From: Microbacterium telephonicum
Lineage (GTDB): Bacteria; Actinomycetota; Actinomycetes; Actinomycetales; Microbacteriaceae
DNA length: 64,000 nucleotides
Direction of reading: 5' to 3'
Assembly: GCF_003651225.1 (NCBI RefSeq)
Contig: NZ_RCDB01000002.1
Span: 558,001-622,000 of the forward strand
Shown: one piece after another, positions 29,444 to 38,567 of the stretch
How the letters are laid out: the number at the start of each line of letters is the position of its first letter
Position numbering within the stretch: position 1 is the first letter of the stretch
Program-made: the position numbers and the translations under genes
Notes under the pieces: model-generated
Seen by the model: only the letters and a program-made list of their open reading frames with translations
The model's database searches: none
What the model was told of the DNA's origin: nothing

Positions 29444-31150
29444 TTACCCGGTGATCGCGCCCTCCGCAGCGGAGTGCACGAGCTTCGAGTACTTGGCCAG
29501 GACGCCACGGGTATAGCGCGGGGGAAGGGGCTCCCAGCCCGAGCGGCGGGAGCTCAGCTCTGCGTCGTCGACGAGTAGGTCGAGAGTGCGAGCCGCGATA
29601 TCGACCCGTATCAGATCACCATCGCGCACGAAGGCGATGGGACCAGCGTCCACCGCTTCGGGTGCTATGTGGCCGATGCACAGGCCGGTTGTGCCGCCTG
29701 AGAATCGTCCGTCCGTCAAGAGTAGTACATCTTTTCCGAGGCCCGCGCCCTTGATGGCCGCCGTGATGGCGAGCATCTCGCGCATGCCGGGACCGCCCTT
29801 GGGGCCTTCATAGCGGATGACGATGACGGTGCCGGGGGCGATGTCGCCGTTCGCGACGGCATCCATTGCGGCACGCTCGCGTTCGAACACGCGGGCGGGG
29901 CCCTCGAAGACGGTGGCGTCGAATCCGGCGGTCTTCACGACCGCGCCCTCGGGGGCGAGCGAGCCGTGCAGGATCGTGATGCCGCCGCTGGCGTGGATCG
30001 GGTTGTCGAAGGTGTGGATGACCTCGCCGTCGATGGGCTCGGGGTCGAGGTCGCGCAGGTTCTCGGCGAGCGTCTTGCCGGTGACGGTGAGCGCATCGCC
30101 GTGCAGCAGGCCCTCGTCGAGCATCGCCTTCATGACGACCGGGATGCCGCCGTGACGGTCGACGTCGTTCATGACGTACTTGCCGAACGGCTTCATGTCG
30201 GCCACGTGCGGCACCTTGTCGCCGATGCGGTTGAAGTCGTGCAGCGACAGGTCGACCTCGGCCTCGCGGGCGATCGCGAGCAGGTGCAGGACGGCGTTGG
30301 TCGAGCCGCCCAGTGCCATGACGAGGGCGATGGCGTTCTCGAACGCCTCCTTCGTGAGGATGTCGCGCGTCGTGATGCCCTGACGGAGCAGGTTCACGAC
30401 CGCCTCGCCGGAGCGGTGCGCGTAGTAGTCGCGGCGACGGTCGGCCGACGGCGGCGCCGCGGAGCCGGGCAGGCTGAGTCCCAGCGCCTCGCCGACGGAG
30501 GCCATCGTGTTGGCGGTGTACATGCCGCCGCACGCGCCCTCGCCGGGGACGATCGCGCACTCGATGCGCTTGAGGTCGGCCTCGCTCATCTTGCCGGCAC
30601 GGCAGGCGCCGACGCCTTCGAACGAGTCGATGATCGTGACGTCCTTCTCGGTGCCGTCGCTGAGCTTGACCCAGCCGGGCATCGTCGATCCGGCGTAGAG
30701 GAAGACGCTCGACAGGCCGAGGCGGGCACTGGCCATCATCATGCCGGGGATCGACTTGTCGCAGCCGGCGAGCAGCACGGTGCCGTCGAGACGCTCGGCC
30801 ATGATCACCGCTTCGACCGAGTCGGCGATGACCTCACGGCTGACGAGGGAGAAGTGCATGCCCTCGTGGCCCATCGAGATGCCGTCCGAGACCGAGATGG
30901 TGCCGAACTGCAGGGGATAGCCGCCGCCGGCGTGCACGCCCTCCTTGGCTCCCTGCGCGAGCCGGTCGAGGCTCAGGTTGCAGGGCGTGATCTCGTTCCA
31001 GCTCGAGGCGATGCCGATCTGCGGCTTGTCCCAGTCTTCGTCGCCCATGCCCACGGCGCGCAGCATGCCGCGCGAGGTGGTGGCTTCGATGCCGTCGGTG
31101 ACCGCACGACTGCGGGGCTTGATGTCGATGGTTTCGTCGGACGCAGGCAT
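29444..31150 (-). CDS. ilvD: Dihydroxy-acid dehydratase
   Basis: This iron-sulfur enzyme of 568 residues dehydrates dihydroxy acids to 2-oxo acids in valine and isoleucine synthesis. It has [19 protein letters not shown] (cluster Cys) and [20 protein letters not shown] (cluster Cys and active site). [19 protein letters not shown] lies at the C-terminal side. It starts from ATG only 9 bp after the otsB stop with a weak ribosome-binding site, and leads ilvB-ilvN-ilvC on the same strand. Confidence 0.97.
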   Translation of the reverse strand: MPASDETIDIKPRSRAVTDGIEATTSRGMLRAVGMGDEDWDKPQIGIASSWNEITPCNLSLDRLAQGAKEGVHAGGGYPLQFGTISVSDGISMGHEGMHFSLVSREVIADSVEAVIMAERLDGTVLLAGCDKSIPGMMMASARLGLSSVFLYAGSTMPGWVKLSDGTEKDVTIIDSFEGVGACRAGKMSEADLKRIECAIVPGEGACGGMYTANTMASVGEALGLSLPGSAAPPSADRRRDYYAHRSGEAVVNLLRQGITTRDILTKEAFENAIALVMALGGSTNAVLHLLAIAREAEVDLSLHDFNRIGDKVPHVADMKPFGKYVMNDVDRHGGIPVVMKAMLDEGLLHGDALTVTGKTLAENLRDLDPEPIDGEVIHTFDNPIHASGGITILHGSLAPEGAVVKTAGFDATVFEGPARVFERERAAMDAVANGDIAPGTVIVIRYEGPKGGPGMREMLAITAAIKGAGLGKDVLLLTDGRFSGGTTGLCIGHIAPEAVDAGPIAFVRDGDLIRVDIAARTLDLLVDDAELSSRRSGWEPLPPRYTRGVLAKYSKLVHSAAEGAITG

Positions 31151-31159
31151 TCTCGAAGT

Positions 31160-31966
31160 CTATTCCCGCCCGGTGGCCCGCTCGTGCGCCAGTGCCATCA
31201 GGACCGACGCCAATTCTTGGATGTCATCGACACGCATCGCCGCCGCCGTCTCCCCCGCCCCCACGCGGATGCCGAGGTCGCCGTGTCCGAGGCTGCGCAG
31301 TGCGTCTTCGTCGGTGACGTCGTCGCCGGCGAAGACGACGGCGGTCGCGCCGGTCACGGCCCGCAGGTGCGCGACCGCGTCGTCCTTGCCGGCCGCACGC
31401 GCCGAGTACTCGGTGAGGTCGTGCCCCCGTCGGCTGCGCCACCCCGGCGCGCGCTCTGCGACGAGTCTCGCCACGGCGGCGTGGGCGTGCTCCGCGTCGG
31501 CGGGGGCCGCGAGGCGGGTGTGCACCGCGAACCCGTAGGGCTTCGTTTCGAGCCAGACGCCCTCGCGCCCGGCGATCGCCTCGCGGGCTGCAGCGGCGAG
31601 CGCGGTCAGCCGCTCCGCGGCGTCGGTCTCGTCGGCATCCGGGGCATCGGCATCCGCGTCGGGGTCCGGGGCATCGGTGTCCGACTCGGCCGGGTAGAAC
31701 TCGGCGCCGTGCGACCCGGCCAGGCGGATGCCGGCGGCCGGGTCGAACTCGGAGATGACCCGCAGATCGGCGACGCTGCGTCCCGACACGAACGCGACCG
31801 TCGTCTCCGGTGCGGCCTGCAGCGCGGCGACGGCCGCGCGCGCCTCAGGGGTCATGCGCGCCGACATCGGCTCGTCGACGAGGGGCGCCAACGTCCCGTC
31901 GAAGTCGAGGGCGACGAGCAGCCGGGGTGTCGCGGCGACCCGCGCGATCTTCGGGTCGAGGCTCAC
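31160..31966 (-). CDS. otsB: Trehalose-6-phosphate phosphatase
   Basis: This HAD-superfamily phosphatase of 268 residues removes phosphate from trehalose 6-phosphate. It has LLVALDFDGTLAPLVDEP (catalytic Asp pair), VAFVSGRSVADL, AGSHGAEF, KPYGFAVHTR and the metal-binding VVFAGDDVTDEDA. An unusual Asp/Ala-rich insertion (DTDAPDPDADADAPDADE) lies in the cap region. The GTG at 31966 overlaps the otsA stop by 4 nt, so the two are co-translated. Confidence 0.95.
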   Translation of the reverse strand: MSLDPKIARVAATPRLLVALDFDGTLAPLVDEPMSARMTPEARAAVAALQAAPETTVAFVSGRSVADLRVISEFDPAAGIRLAGSHGAEFYPAESDTDAPDPDADADAPDADETDAAERLTALAAAAREAIAGREGVWLETKPYGFAVHTRLAAPADAEHAHAAVARLVAERAPGWRSRRGHDLTEYSARAAGKDDAVAHLRAVTGATAVVFAGDDVTDEDALRSLGHGDLGIRVGAGETAAAMRVDDIQELASVLMALAHERATGRE

Positions 31967-33369
31967 CGCTGCGACTCCGCGCGGGCCTGTGTCAACGCCT
32001 CCAGGAACGAGGTCGACCACGCCGTGACATCGTTCTCGCGCACCTTGCGGCGCAGGGCCCGCATGCGGCGACCCTGTTCGACGCCGGACATCTCGATCGC
32101 CTGCACGATCGCGTCCTTCATCCCGTCGATGTCGTGCGGATTGATCTTCACGGCCGTCGTGAGTTCGTCTGAGGCGCCGGCGAACTCACTCAGCACGAGC
32201 ACGCCGCGGTTGTCGACCCGGCTGGCGACGTACTCCTTCGCGACGAGGTTCATGCCGTCGCGCAGCGCCGTCACCAGCATGACGTCGGCGGCGAGGTAGA
32301 GCGCGACCATCTCCTCGCGGGGGAACGCCTGGTGCAGGTAGCGGATGGCGGTGTGACCGACCGTGTCGTGGTCGCCGTTGATGCGCCCCACCGTCAGCTC
32401 GATCTCGTCGCGCAGGTGCTGGTACGCATCGACCCGTTCACGGCTGGGGCTCGCGACCTGCACGAGGGTGACGTCGGCCACGTCGATGCGGCCGTCCTCC
32501 AGCAGTTCGCCGAACGCCTTCATGCGGTGGCGGATCCCCTTCGTGTAATCCAGCCGGTCCACGCCGAACAGGATGGTCTTGGGGTTGCCGAGGCTCTCGC
32601 GGATCTCGGCGGCGCGCGCTTGGATGTCGGGTCGCTGCGCGAGCTCCTCGTACATCTCGGCGTCGATCGAGATCGGGAAGGCGCGCGCGATCGCCGACCG
32701 CGTGCCGCCGTCGGCGGTCGGCACCGCGATGCCGCTCGCCTTCGTGGGGTACTTGAGCTGTCGCCGCACCGCCCGTGCGAAGTTGCCGGCATCCGCGACG
32801 CGCTGGAAGCCGATGACATCGGCCCCGAGCAGGCCCTCGAGCACCTGCCGACGCCACGGCAGCTGCGAGTACAGGCCGTATGCCGGGAACGGGATGTGAT
32901 GGAAGTAGCCGATCGTGAGGTCGGGTCGCAGCTCCCTCAGCATCCGCGGCACGAGCTGCAGCTGGTAGTCCTGCACCCACACCGTCGCCCCCTCGGCGGC
33001 GACGTCGGCGGCGGCGCGGGCGAACCGTTCGTTGACCTTCACGTAGGTGTCCCACCACATGCGGCGGTATCGCGGCTCGGCGATGACGTCGTGATAGAGC
33101 GGCCAGAAGGTGTCGTTCGACATGCCTTCGTAATAGTGCTCGACCTCGCTCTCGCTCAGGGAGATCGGGACCAGATGGATGCCGTCGGCGTCGAACGGGG
33201 CGAGCTCGAGGTCCGGTTGTCCCGGCCAGCCGACCCACGCGCCGTCGCTGCGCTGCATGACCGGCTCGAGCGCGGCGACCAGCCCTCCGGGGGACGGTCG
33301 CCACTCGTCTTCGCCCACCCGATCGACGGGAAGTCGATTGGCCACCACGACGAAATCTGCTGTATTCAC
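31963..33369 (-). CDS. otsA: Trehalose-6-phosphate synthase
   Basis: This GT20 glycosyltransferase of 468 residues makes trehalose 6-phosphate from UDP-glucose and glucose 6-phosphate, for osmolyte and stress protection. It has FVVVANRLPVDR, SPGGLVAALEPVM, WVQDYQLQLVPRML, GYFHHIPFPA, the GVDRLDYTKGIRHR phosphate-binding motif and DGMNLVAKEYVASR. GTG at 33369 is immediately before NTADFVVVANR, so the start is well placed. It is coupled to otsB. Confidence 0.96.
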   Translation of the reverse strand: MNTADFVVVANRLPVDRVGEDEWRPSPGGLVAALEPVMQRSDGAWVGWPGQPDLELAPFDADGIHLVPISLSESEVEHYYEGMSNDTFWPLYHDVIAEPRYRRMWWDTYVKVNERFARAAADVAAEGATVWVQDYQLQLVPRMLRELRPDLTIGYFHHIPFPAYGLYSQLPWRRQVLEGLLGADVIGFQRVADAGNFARAVRRQLKYPTKASGIAVPTADGGTRSAIARAFPISIDAEMYEELAQRPDIQARAAEIRESLGNPKTILFGVDRLDYTKGIRHRMKAFGELLEDGRIDVADVTLVQVASPSRERVDAYQHLRDEIELTVGRINGDHDTVGHTAIRYLHQAFPREEMVALYLAADVMLVTALRDGMNLVAKEYVASRVDNRGVLVLSEFAGASDELTTAVKINPHDIDGMKDAIVQAIEMSGVEQGRRMRALRRKVRENDVTAWSTSFLEALTQARAESQR

Positions 33370-33469
33370 TTGCGCACCCGCATCCCTGTCCGAGCTTCCA
33401 GGCTATCGGCCGCGCCGCGAACCCTCCCGGGGGTACCCGCCCGCAGGATCGCTCGGGTAGCGTGTCGGG

Positions 33470-33727
33470 ATGCGCAAGTACCTGTTCGGGACCGGCCTCA
33501 TCGGAACGATCACGAGCGGCTTCACGCTGCTGAAGGCGCTGCGCGAGAGCGACGAGCCGTTCACGTGGCGCACGGCGCTCGCGTGGCTGTCATGGGGAAT
33601 CAGCCTGGCTCTCGCGGTCGGCGCGATCGTCGACACCCGCAACGCGTCGCGCGGGCGACTGGTCGCATCCGACTCCGCCGTCGCCGGCGACGAGCAGAAG
33701 CTGCTGAAGCGCCGCCTCAAGGGCTGA
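33470..33727 (+). CDS. Small membrane protein, unknown function
   Basis: This 85-residue protein has one or two hydrophobic segments (FGTGLIGTITSGFTLLKAL, TALAWLSWGISLALAVGAIV) and a basic C-terminus. It starts from ATG at 33470 about 50 bp before the MarR promoter palindrome and ends in AVAGDEQKLLKRRLKG. Codon use is like its neighbours. No family recognised. Confidence 0.65.
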   Translation: MRKYLFGTGLIGTITSGFTLLKALRESDEPFTWRTALAWLSWGISLALAVGAIVDTRNASRGRLVASDSAVAGDEQKLLKRRLKG

Positions 33728-33740
33728 TGACCCACATTTA

Positions 33741-33768
33741 GATACCGGAGTTATATACCTCTGTTATC
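33741..33768. promoter_or_regulatory. MarR-type operator overlapping the promoter of marR/MFS
   Basis: A 28-nt imperfect palindrome (11 of 14 positions symmetrical) reads GATACCGGAGTTAT then ATACCTCTGTTATC. It lies just before the GTG at 33778 and contains AT-rich -10-like hexamers (TTATAT, TATACC). This placement lets the MarR protein repress its own operon. Confidence 0.7.
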
Positions 33769-33777
33769 GTTTTTCGG

Positions 33778-34257
33778 GTGACCGACAGCGACGATCTCCT
33801 GCGCCTCCTGTTCGCCGCGCACACGCTCACCCGCGTGGCGGCGCTCGAGACGGCATCCGAGACACCCTCCGCGCAGTGGCGGACGCTCACCCTGCTGCAG
33901 ACGCACGGCCCGCAGCGGCTCGGCGACCTCGCCCACCTCAGTCGTGTGAGTCAGCCCGGGATGACCCGCCTCGCGCGCCAGATGGCCGAGGACGGACTGC
34001 TCGAGCGACGCGCCGATCCCGCCGACTCTCGGGCGACGGTGCTTTCGGCGACACCGGCCGGGCTGGCGGCGCTCAGGCAGTGGCGGGTCGATCTCGCCAC
34101 CGCCCTGCAGCCGAGGTTCGCCGAACTCGATGACGTGGACCGCACGGTGCTGCGCCGCGCCGCGCACATCCTCGAGGAACGCATCGGCGCGACGGCGGAT
34201 GCCGCACCCGGTGCCGACGAGACGGTCGCGACGACCGCAGAGAAGGGAGCCCGATGA
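33778..34257 (+). CDS. MarR-family transcriptional regulator
   Basis: This 159-residue regulator has a winged helix-turn-helix (LGDLAHLSRVSQPGMTRLAR, then the wing DGLLERRADPADSRATVLSA). The start is GTG at 33778, close behind an AT-rich palindromic promoter, so the transcript may have a very short leader. Its stop overlaps the start of the MFS gene (ATGA), so repressor and exporter are co-expressed and probably autoregulated. Confidence 0.93.
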   Translation: MTDSDDLLRLLFAAHTLTRVAALETASETPSAQWRTLTLLQTHGPQRLGDLAHLSRVSQPGMTRLARQMAEDGLLERRADPADSRATVLSATPAGLAALRQWRVDLATALQPRFAELDDVDRTVLRRAAHILEERIGATADAAPGADETVATTAEKGAR

Positions 34258-35480
34258 GCTCGGGAGAGAAACTGAACGTCTGGCGTCAGCCGGCGCCGGT
34301 GTGGGCCGTTGCCTTCGCGTGCGTGGTCGCCTTCATGGGGATCGGATTGGTCGACCCGATCCTCCCCGCGATCGCCGAGTCGTTGCAGGCGACGCCGGTC
34401 GAGACCGAGCTGCTGTTCACGAGCTATCTCGTCGTGACCGGGCTCGCGATGCTCGTCACCAGCTGGGTCTCCAGTCGCATCGGCGCCAAGAAGACCCTCC
34501 TGGTCGGGCTCGCCCTCATCGTCGTCTTCGCCCTGCTGTGCGCGGTCTCCGGGTCCGTCGAAGCCGTCATCGGCTTCCGCGCCGGCTGGGGCCTGGGCAA
34601 CGCCCTGTTCATCTCCACCGCGCTCGCGACGATCGTCGGATCGGCATCCGGCGGCAGCGCCGCGGCCATCGTCCTCTACGAGGCGGCCCTGGGGCTCGGC
34701 ATCGCGATCGGCCCGCTCATCGGCGGCATCCTGGGCGAAGTGAGCTGGCGCGGACCGTTCTTCGGCGTCGTGGCGCTCATGGCGATCGCGTTCATCGCGA
34801 TCCTCGTGCTGCTGCGCACCCCGAACGAGACGCGGCAGCCCATCCCGCTGTCGGCGCCGCTGAAGGCGCTCCGGGTGCCCGCCCTCGCGGTGCTCGCCGT
34901 CGCCGCACTTTTCTACAACATCGGGTTCTTCGTCCTGCTCGCCTTCACGCCCTTCCCGCTCGGGTTCGGGGCGATGGGCATCGGACTCACGTTCTTCGGG
35001 TGGGGGGTGGCCCTCGCGATCACGAGCGTGTGGGTCGCCCCGATCCTGCTGCGGCGGATGCGGCGCACCACGGCCATGCTCGCGGTGCTGCCGCTGCTCG
35101 CCCTCGACCTCATCGCCGCCGCGATCGTCGTCGATTCCCCCGCCGGCCTCGTCGTCTGCATCGTCGTCGGCGGCCTACTGCTCGGGCTCATGAACACGAT
35201 CCTCACCGAGTCGGTGATGGAGGCCACCGACCTCCCCCGTTCGGTCGCCTCGTCCGCATACTCGGCCGTGCGCTTCCTCGGCGGCGCCGCCGCGCCCCCG
35301 CTCGCCGCCCTGCTGTGGCACGCCTTCGGCGCCTGGGTCCCGTTCGCCGTCGCGGCCCTGTCGGTGCTCATCGCCGCGGGCACCATCCTCGCCGGCCGTC
35401 GCGCGCTCGCGCGCATCGACCACGCCGAGGTCGACGAAGCCGACGAGGCCGCCGCGATCCTCGTGGGCGACGCCGCCTGA
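34254..35480 (+). CDS. MFS exporter controlled by the MarR regulator
   Basis: This 408-residue transporter has 12 hydrophobic segments. It shows GIGLVDPILPAIAESLQATP in the first helix, SSRIGAKKTLLVGL as the loop-2 motif and GPLIGGILGEVSWRGPFFGV as the antiporter motif. The ATG overlaps the marR stop by 4 nt. A drug or organic-solvent export role is inferred from the MarR partner. Confidence 0.92.
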   Translation: MSSGEKLNVWRQPAPVWAVAFACVVAFMGIGLVDPILPAIAESLQATPVETELLFTSYLVVTGLAMLVTSWVSSRIGAKKTLLVGLALIVVFALLCAVSGSVEAVIGFRAGWGLGNALFISTALATIVGSASGGSAAAIVLYEAALGLGIAIGPLIGGILGEVSWRGPFFGVVALMAIAFIAILVLLRTPNETRQPIPLSAPLKALRVPALAVLAVAALFYNIGFFVLLAFTPFPLGFGAMGIGLTFFGWGVALAITSVWVAPILLRRMRRTTAMLAVLPLLALDLIAAAIVVDSPAGLVVCIVVGGLLLGLMNTILTESVMEATDLPRSVASSAYSAVRFLGGAAAPPLAALLWHAFGAWVPFAVAALSVLIAAGTILAGRRALARIDHAEVDEADEAAAILVGDAA

Positions 35481-35496
35481 CGCCGACCCCCACACT

Positions 35497-35563
35497 CGAG
35501 ACCCGCCTTTCGCGTCGAGACCCGCATCCGTATCGCGGGTCTCGACGCGGGAGGCGGGTCTCG
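35497..35563. terminator. 29-bp inverted repeat downstream of the MFS gene
   Basis: Arms 35497-35525 and 35535-35563 differ at only two positions, and both become G-U pairs in plus-strand RNA. Both arms contain two spaced copies of GAGACCCGC or its complement. It starts 17 bp after the MFS stop and faces tRNA-Lys from the other side; it may terminate the marR-MFS message. Confidence 0.65.
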
Positions 35564-35609
35564 GCGATTCAGGAGCCGAACCCCGGCGCAGCGCCGCGCC
35601 GGGAAAGCC

Positions 35610-35638
35610 GAAGACCCCCGGACGCGCCGGGGGTCTTC
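35610..35638 (-). terminator. Terminator of tRNA-Lys
   Basis: A perfect 12-bp stem (GAAGACCCCCGG, loop ACGCG) is followed on the minus strand by TTCGGCTTT. It lies 7 bp past the tRNA 3' end. A second 8-bp hairpin (35582-35603) follows. Confidence 0.8.
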
Positions 35639-35644
35639 GAGGTG

Positions 35645-35720
35645 TGGTGCACCCCCTGGGACTCGAACCCAGAACCCACTGATTAAGAGTCAGTTGCTCT
35701 GCCGATTGAGCTAGAGGTGC
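35645..35720 (-). tRNA. tRNA-Lys (CTT)
   Basis: A 76-nt cloverleaf with acceptor GCACCTC paired to its 3' partner, anticodon loop ACTCTTAA with anticodon CTT, T-loop GGTTCGAGTCC, A73 and an encoded CCA. It reads AAG, the dominant Lys codon at this GC content. Confidence 0.95.
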
Positions 35721-35813
35721 TCGTTGCTCACTGTGGGGCAACGAGGGTCAACGTTACCATCCCGATGCCGTTCACCGCCAATCGGGGCGTCGGGCGCTGA
35801 CTATCCTGGTCAG

Positions 35814-36644
35814 GTGACCTCCCCCGCCGCCACGTCGCCCTGGAGCGCGCCGTTCGACGGCGACCTGACCGACGACCTCGCGCTCGCCCTACGCCTCGCG
35901 GATGCCGCCGACGCGGTGAGCATGTCGCGCTTCGACGCGCCCGACCTCGAGGTGAGCACGAAGGCCGACGCGTCGCACGTGACGGAGGCCGACCTCGCGA
36001 CCGAGCGGGCCATCCGTTCGCTGCTGGCCGCCGAGCGCCCCGAGGACGGGATCTTCGGCGAAGAGTTCGGGTCCGACGGCGCCGCGTCGCGCCGCTGGAT
36101 CATCGACCCGATCGACGGCACGGCGAACTATCTCAAGGGCATCCCGATGTGGACGACCCTCATCGCGCTCGAGGTCGACGGCGTGCCCCGCGTCGGCGTC
36201 GCGAGCCAGCCCGCGATCGGTCGCCGCTGGTGGGCGGCCAGCGGTCAGGGCGCATGGACGAATGTGCCGGATGCCGCGCCACGCCGCATCCGCACGTCCG
36301 ACGTGGATCGCATCGACGAGGCGAGCGCGAGCTTCCAGAGCATCAGCCAGTGGCGTGACGCCGGGCATGTCGATGCGCTGCTGCGCCTGACCGAGTCGGT
36401 CTGGCGCGATCGCGGCTATGGCGACGCGTGGCCGTACATGCTGCTCGCGGAAGGGCGCCTCGAGTTCGTCGCCGAGTTCGACGTGAAGGAGTACGACGTG
36501 GCCGCGCTCGTGCCGATCATCCACGAGGCCGGCGGCCGCTTCACCGACTTCACCGGGGCCGACACGATCGCAGGACTCTCGTCGCTGGCGACCAACGGCA
36601 TCCTGCACGACCCGTTCCTCTCCCTCCTCCACCCTTCGCGCTGA
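35814..36644 (+). CDS. hisN: Inositol-monophosphatase-family phosphatase, probably histidinol-phosphatase
   Basis: This Mg-dependent phosphatase of 276 residues carries the family motifs GIFGEEFG (metal-binding Glu), WIIDPIDGTANYLKGIPMW (DPIDGT motif) and GDAWPYMLLAEGRLEFVAE. Actinobacterial homologues with this GDAW...YDVAALVPIIHEAGG tail are commonly histidinol-phosphatases (HisN), though inositol monophosphatase activity cannot be excluded. The GTG at 35814 begins VTSPAATSPW; longer in-frame starts run into the tRNA-Lys side. Confidence 0.85.
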   Translation: MTSPAATSPWSAPFDGDLTDDLALALRLADAADAVSMSRFDAPDLEVSTKADASHVTEADLATERAIRSLLAAERPEDGIFGEEFGSDGAASRRWIIDPIDGTANYLKGIPMWTTLIALEVDGVPRVGVASQPAIGRRWWAASGQGAWTNVPDAAPRRIRTSDVDRIDEASASFQSISQWRDAGHVDALLRLTESVWRDRGYGDAWPYMLLAEGRLEFVAEFDVKEYDVAALVPIIHEAGGRFTDFTGADTIAGLSSLATNGILHDPFLSLLHPSR

Positions 36645-36662
36645 ACCGGAGCACCCACCCGC

Positions 36663-37244
36663 ATGCCTTCGCTGCCCCGTCTCGTCCTCGCCGCCGCGGC
36701 ATCCGCCGTGCTCGTCGGCTCCCTCGCCGCCTGCGCCACGACCGCCCCGGCCCCCGCCGAGACGGCCGGCTCGCCGACGCCGTCGGTGTCGGCCATCGGG
36801 CCCACCTCCACCCCGACTGCCACCTCGACCGCGGTCGCGGCCGGCGACCTCACCTGCGACACCCTCATCGCCGCCGACACGCTCGCGCAGTTCGAGGCGC
36901 AGAAGTGGACCTCCCAGCAGGGCGCGTTCGCGATCGGCGACGTCGAGTACGACGACGGCATCGCGTGCACGTGGGGCGACTTCACCGTCGCGAGCGGGAA
37001 CGTGATCATCTTCGGCTGGGCCCCCATCGACGCCGACGAGGCCACGGCTGCGCGCGCGGCGCTGCAGGCCGAGGGGTGGCGCATCGAAGAAGGCCCCGAC
37101 GGGGACTACCTCACCGAGGACCCCAACCAGTCACTCACCCTCGACGAGAACGGGTACGGCATGACGTACCTCTTCGGCGACGGCTGGGTCACGATGGCCG
37201 ACACCAAGCAGAACCTGCTGCTCATCGAACGCCCCGCCTCCTGA
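36663..37244 (+). CDS. Lipoprotein of unknown function
   Basis: This 193-residue secreted lipoprotein has a signal peptide with lipobox LAAC (Cys24), a Pro/Thr/Ser-rich linker of about 35 residues, and a small globular domain with a Cys pair (DLTCDTLI, GIACTWGD). It lies 18 bp after the hisN-like gene and 2 nt before yaeQ. The domain resembles DUF3558-like actinobacterial lipoproteins only loosely, so no function is assigned. Confidence 0.8.
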   Translation: MPSLPRLVLAAAASAVLVGSLAACATTAPAPAETAGSPTPSVSAIGPTSTPTATSTAVAAGDLTCDTLIAADTLAQFEAQKWTSQQGAFAIGDVEYDDGIACTWGDFTVASGNVIIFGWAPIDADEATAARAALQAEGWRIEEGPDGDYLTEDPNQSLTLDENGYGMTYLFGDGWVTMADTKQNLLLIERPAS

Positions 37245-37246
37245 CC

Positions 37247-37786
37247 ATGGCGGCCGGAGCGACCGTCCACACCTTCACAGCGCAGCTCGCCGACATCGAC
37301 CGCGGCATGTACGAGGATCTGGAGCTGCGCCTCGCGCGGCATCCGTCCGAGACCGCACCGTTCCTGCTGATGCGGGTGCTGGCGTACTGCCTCGAGTTCG
37401 AGGACGGCATCGTCTTCAGCGAAGGGATCTCGGCGACGGACCAGCCCGCCGTCATGGTGCGCGACCTCACCGGAGCCCTGCAGGCATGGATCGAGGTGGG
37501 CGCCCCGGATGCCGCGCGCCTGCACACCGGTTCGCTGCAGTCCGAGCGCGTCGCGGTGTACACGCTGCGGGAGCCCGCGAAGCTCGTGACGCTCTACGCC
37601 GGCAAGAAGATCCATCGCGCCGACGACATCGTCGTGCGGGGATTCGAGCCCGGCTTCCTCGACGATGCCGCAGCGGCGATCGAGCGCCGCAACACCGTCA
37701 CCGTCTCACTGACCGAGGGCCGCCTGTACCTCGACGTGAACGGGCGGTCGTTCAGCTCGGAGATCCTCACCGCGCGCGTCGGCTGA
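37247..37786 (+). CDS. YaeQ family protein
   Basis: This 179-residue protein matches YaeQ throughout: the N-terminal pattern of a short beta strand then LADIDRGMYEDLELRLARHP, then SETAPFLLMRVLAYCLEFED, GISATDQPAVMVRDLTG, WIEVGAPDA and RLYLDVNGRSF. The structure has a PD-(D/E)XK nuclease-like fold, with E, D and Q/K residues here at the expected places, but no activity is established. The ATG at 37247 is 2 nt after the lipoprotein stop. Confidence 0.92.
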   Translation: MAAGATVHTFTAQLADIDRGMYEDLELRLARHPSETAPFLLMRVLAYCLEFEDGIVFSEGISATDQPAVMVRDLTGALQAWIEVGAPDAARLHTGSLQSERVAVYTLREPAKLVTLYAGKKIHRADDIVVRGFEPGFLDDAAAAIERRNTVTVSLTEGRLYLDVNGRSFSSEILTARVG

Positions 37787-37827
37787 CATCGGGACCCGGC
37801 GGGGCGGCGTCCGCACGGCCGCGAGAC

Positions 37828-38241
37828 TCAGTCCAGCGGGATGCGGTACTCGTCGGGCCAGTCCTCGAATCGGACTCGCACGCTGATCGCGCCCGCGGTG
37901 ACGCCCGCGGGCAGATCGAACTCGTGCGTGGTCGGCGCCATGTCGGCGGTGCACGGATCGTTCGGTGACGACGCGAGCGTGACCGAGACGAGGTCGTCGC
38001 CGTCTGCGTCGACCGCCGTCGCGACCGGCGGGCAGCTCGAGCTGCCCATGGTCACCACCGCGAAGGTCTCTCCCCGTTCGATCCAGCCCGCCGCCGGTGC
38101 GCCGGTCATCGGGTCCACCGTGATGCCGTCAGGAACTCCCGGCCGCACCGAACCGACGTCGGGACTCGCGGAGCACCCCGCGGCCCCCACGGCGACCGAG
38201 CACGCGACGATGACGGTCAGCGAGCGGATGGCGGATCTCAT
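37828..38241 (-). CDS. Small lipoprotein of unknown function
   Basis: This 137-residue protein has a signal peptide and lipobox GAAGC (Cys about 22), then a beta-rich domain with a Cys pair (SSSCPPVATAVDADGD, SPNDPCTADMAP). Starting at ATG 38241 places AGGA about 9 nt upstream; an ATG three codons earlier is possible. It is convergent with yaeQ. No family recognised. Confidence 0.75.
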   Translation of the reverse strand: MRSAIRSLTVIVACSVAVGAAGCSASPDVGSVRPGVPDGITVDPMTGAPAAGWIERGETFAVVTMGSSSCPPVATAVDADGDDLVSVTLASSPNDPCTADMAPTTHEFDLPAGVTAGAISVRVRFEDWPDEYRIPLD

Positions 38242-38250
38242 GTCGTCCAT

Positions 38251-38503
38251 CCTGGTGCACGAGGTGGCCATGACCGCGCGCCGATTTGGTCGCCGCACGC
38301 GCGAGCGACGAAGGTGTCGCGTTCGCCACGGCGCGGGCGGGTACCGGACGGGTCGCCCTCAGATATCGCGGGGCGCAGCGTCCGCCGGGTGATCTCGCCG
38401 ACGGCGGCGATCATCAACACCACTGCGCCGAACACCACGGACGACCCGAGTCCGCCCGACCCGGCTACCAGGTCAGCACCGGAGTCGGCCGTTGCTACGT
38501 ACG
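38251..38503 (-). other. Stretch between lipoprotein gene and tmRNA terminator; possible remnant ORF
   Basis: No convincing gene is present. On the minus strand an open frame contains one hydrophobic helix (SSVVFGAVVLMIAAVGEITR) followed by a basic tail, resembling a small membrane protein. However, it has no good start codon or ribosome-binding site and its upstream part runs into tmRNA. I treat it as a possible remnant only. Confidence 0.3.
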
Positions 38504-38551
38504 ACGAAGGCCCCGATATCCGCGGAATCACGCGAGTCTCGGGGCCTTCGT
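38504..38551 (-). terminator. Terminator of tmRNA
   Basis: A 13-bp stem (ACGAAGGCCCCGA against its complement at 38539-38551) with a 22-nt loop lies 16 bp beyond the tmRNA 3' end. Confidence 0.7.
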
Positions 38552-38567
38552 CTGGTGACAGTGGTCG

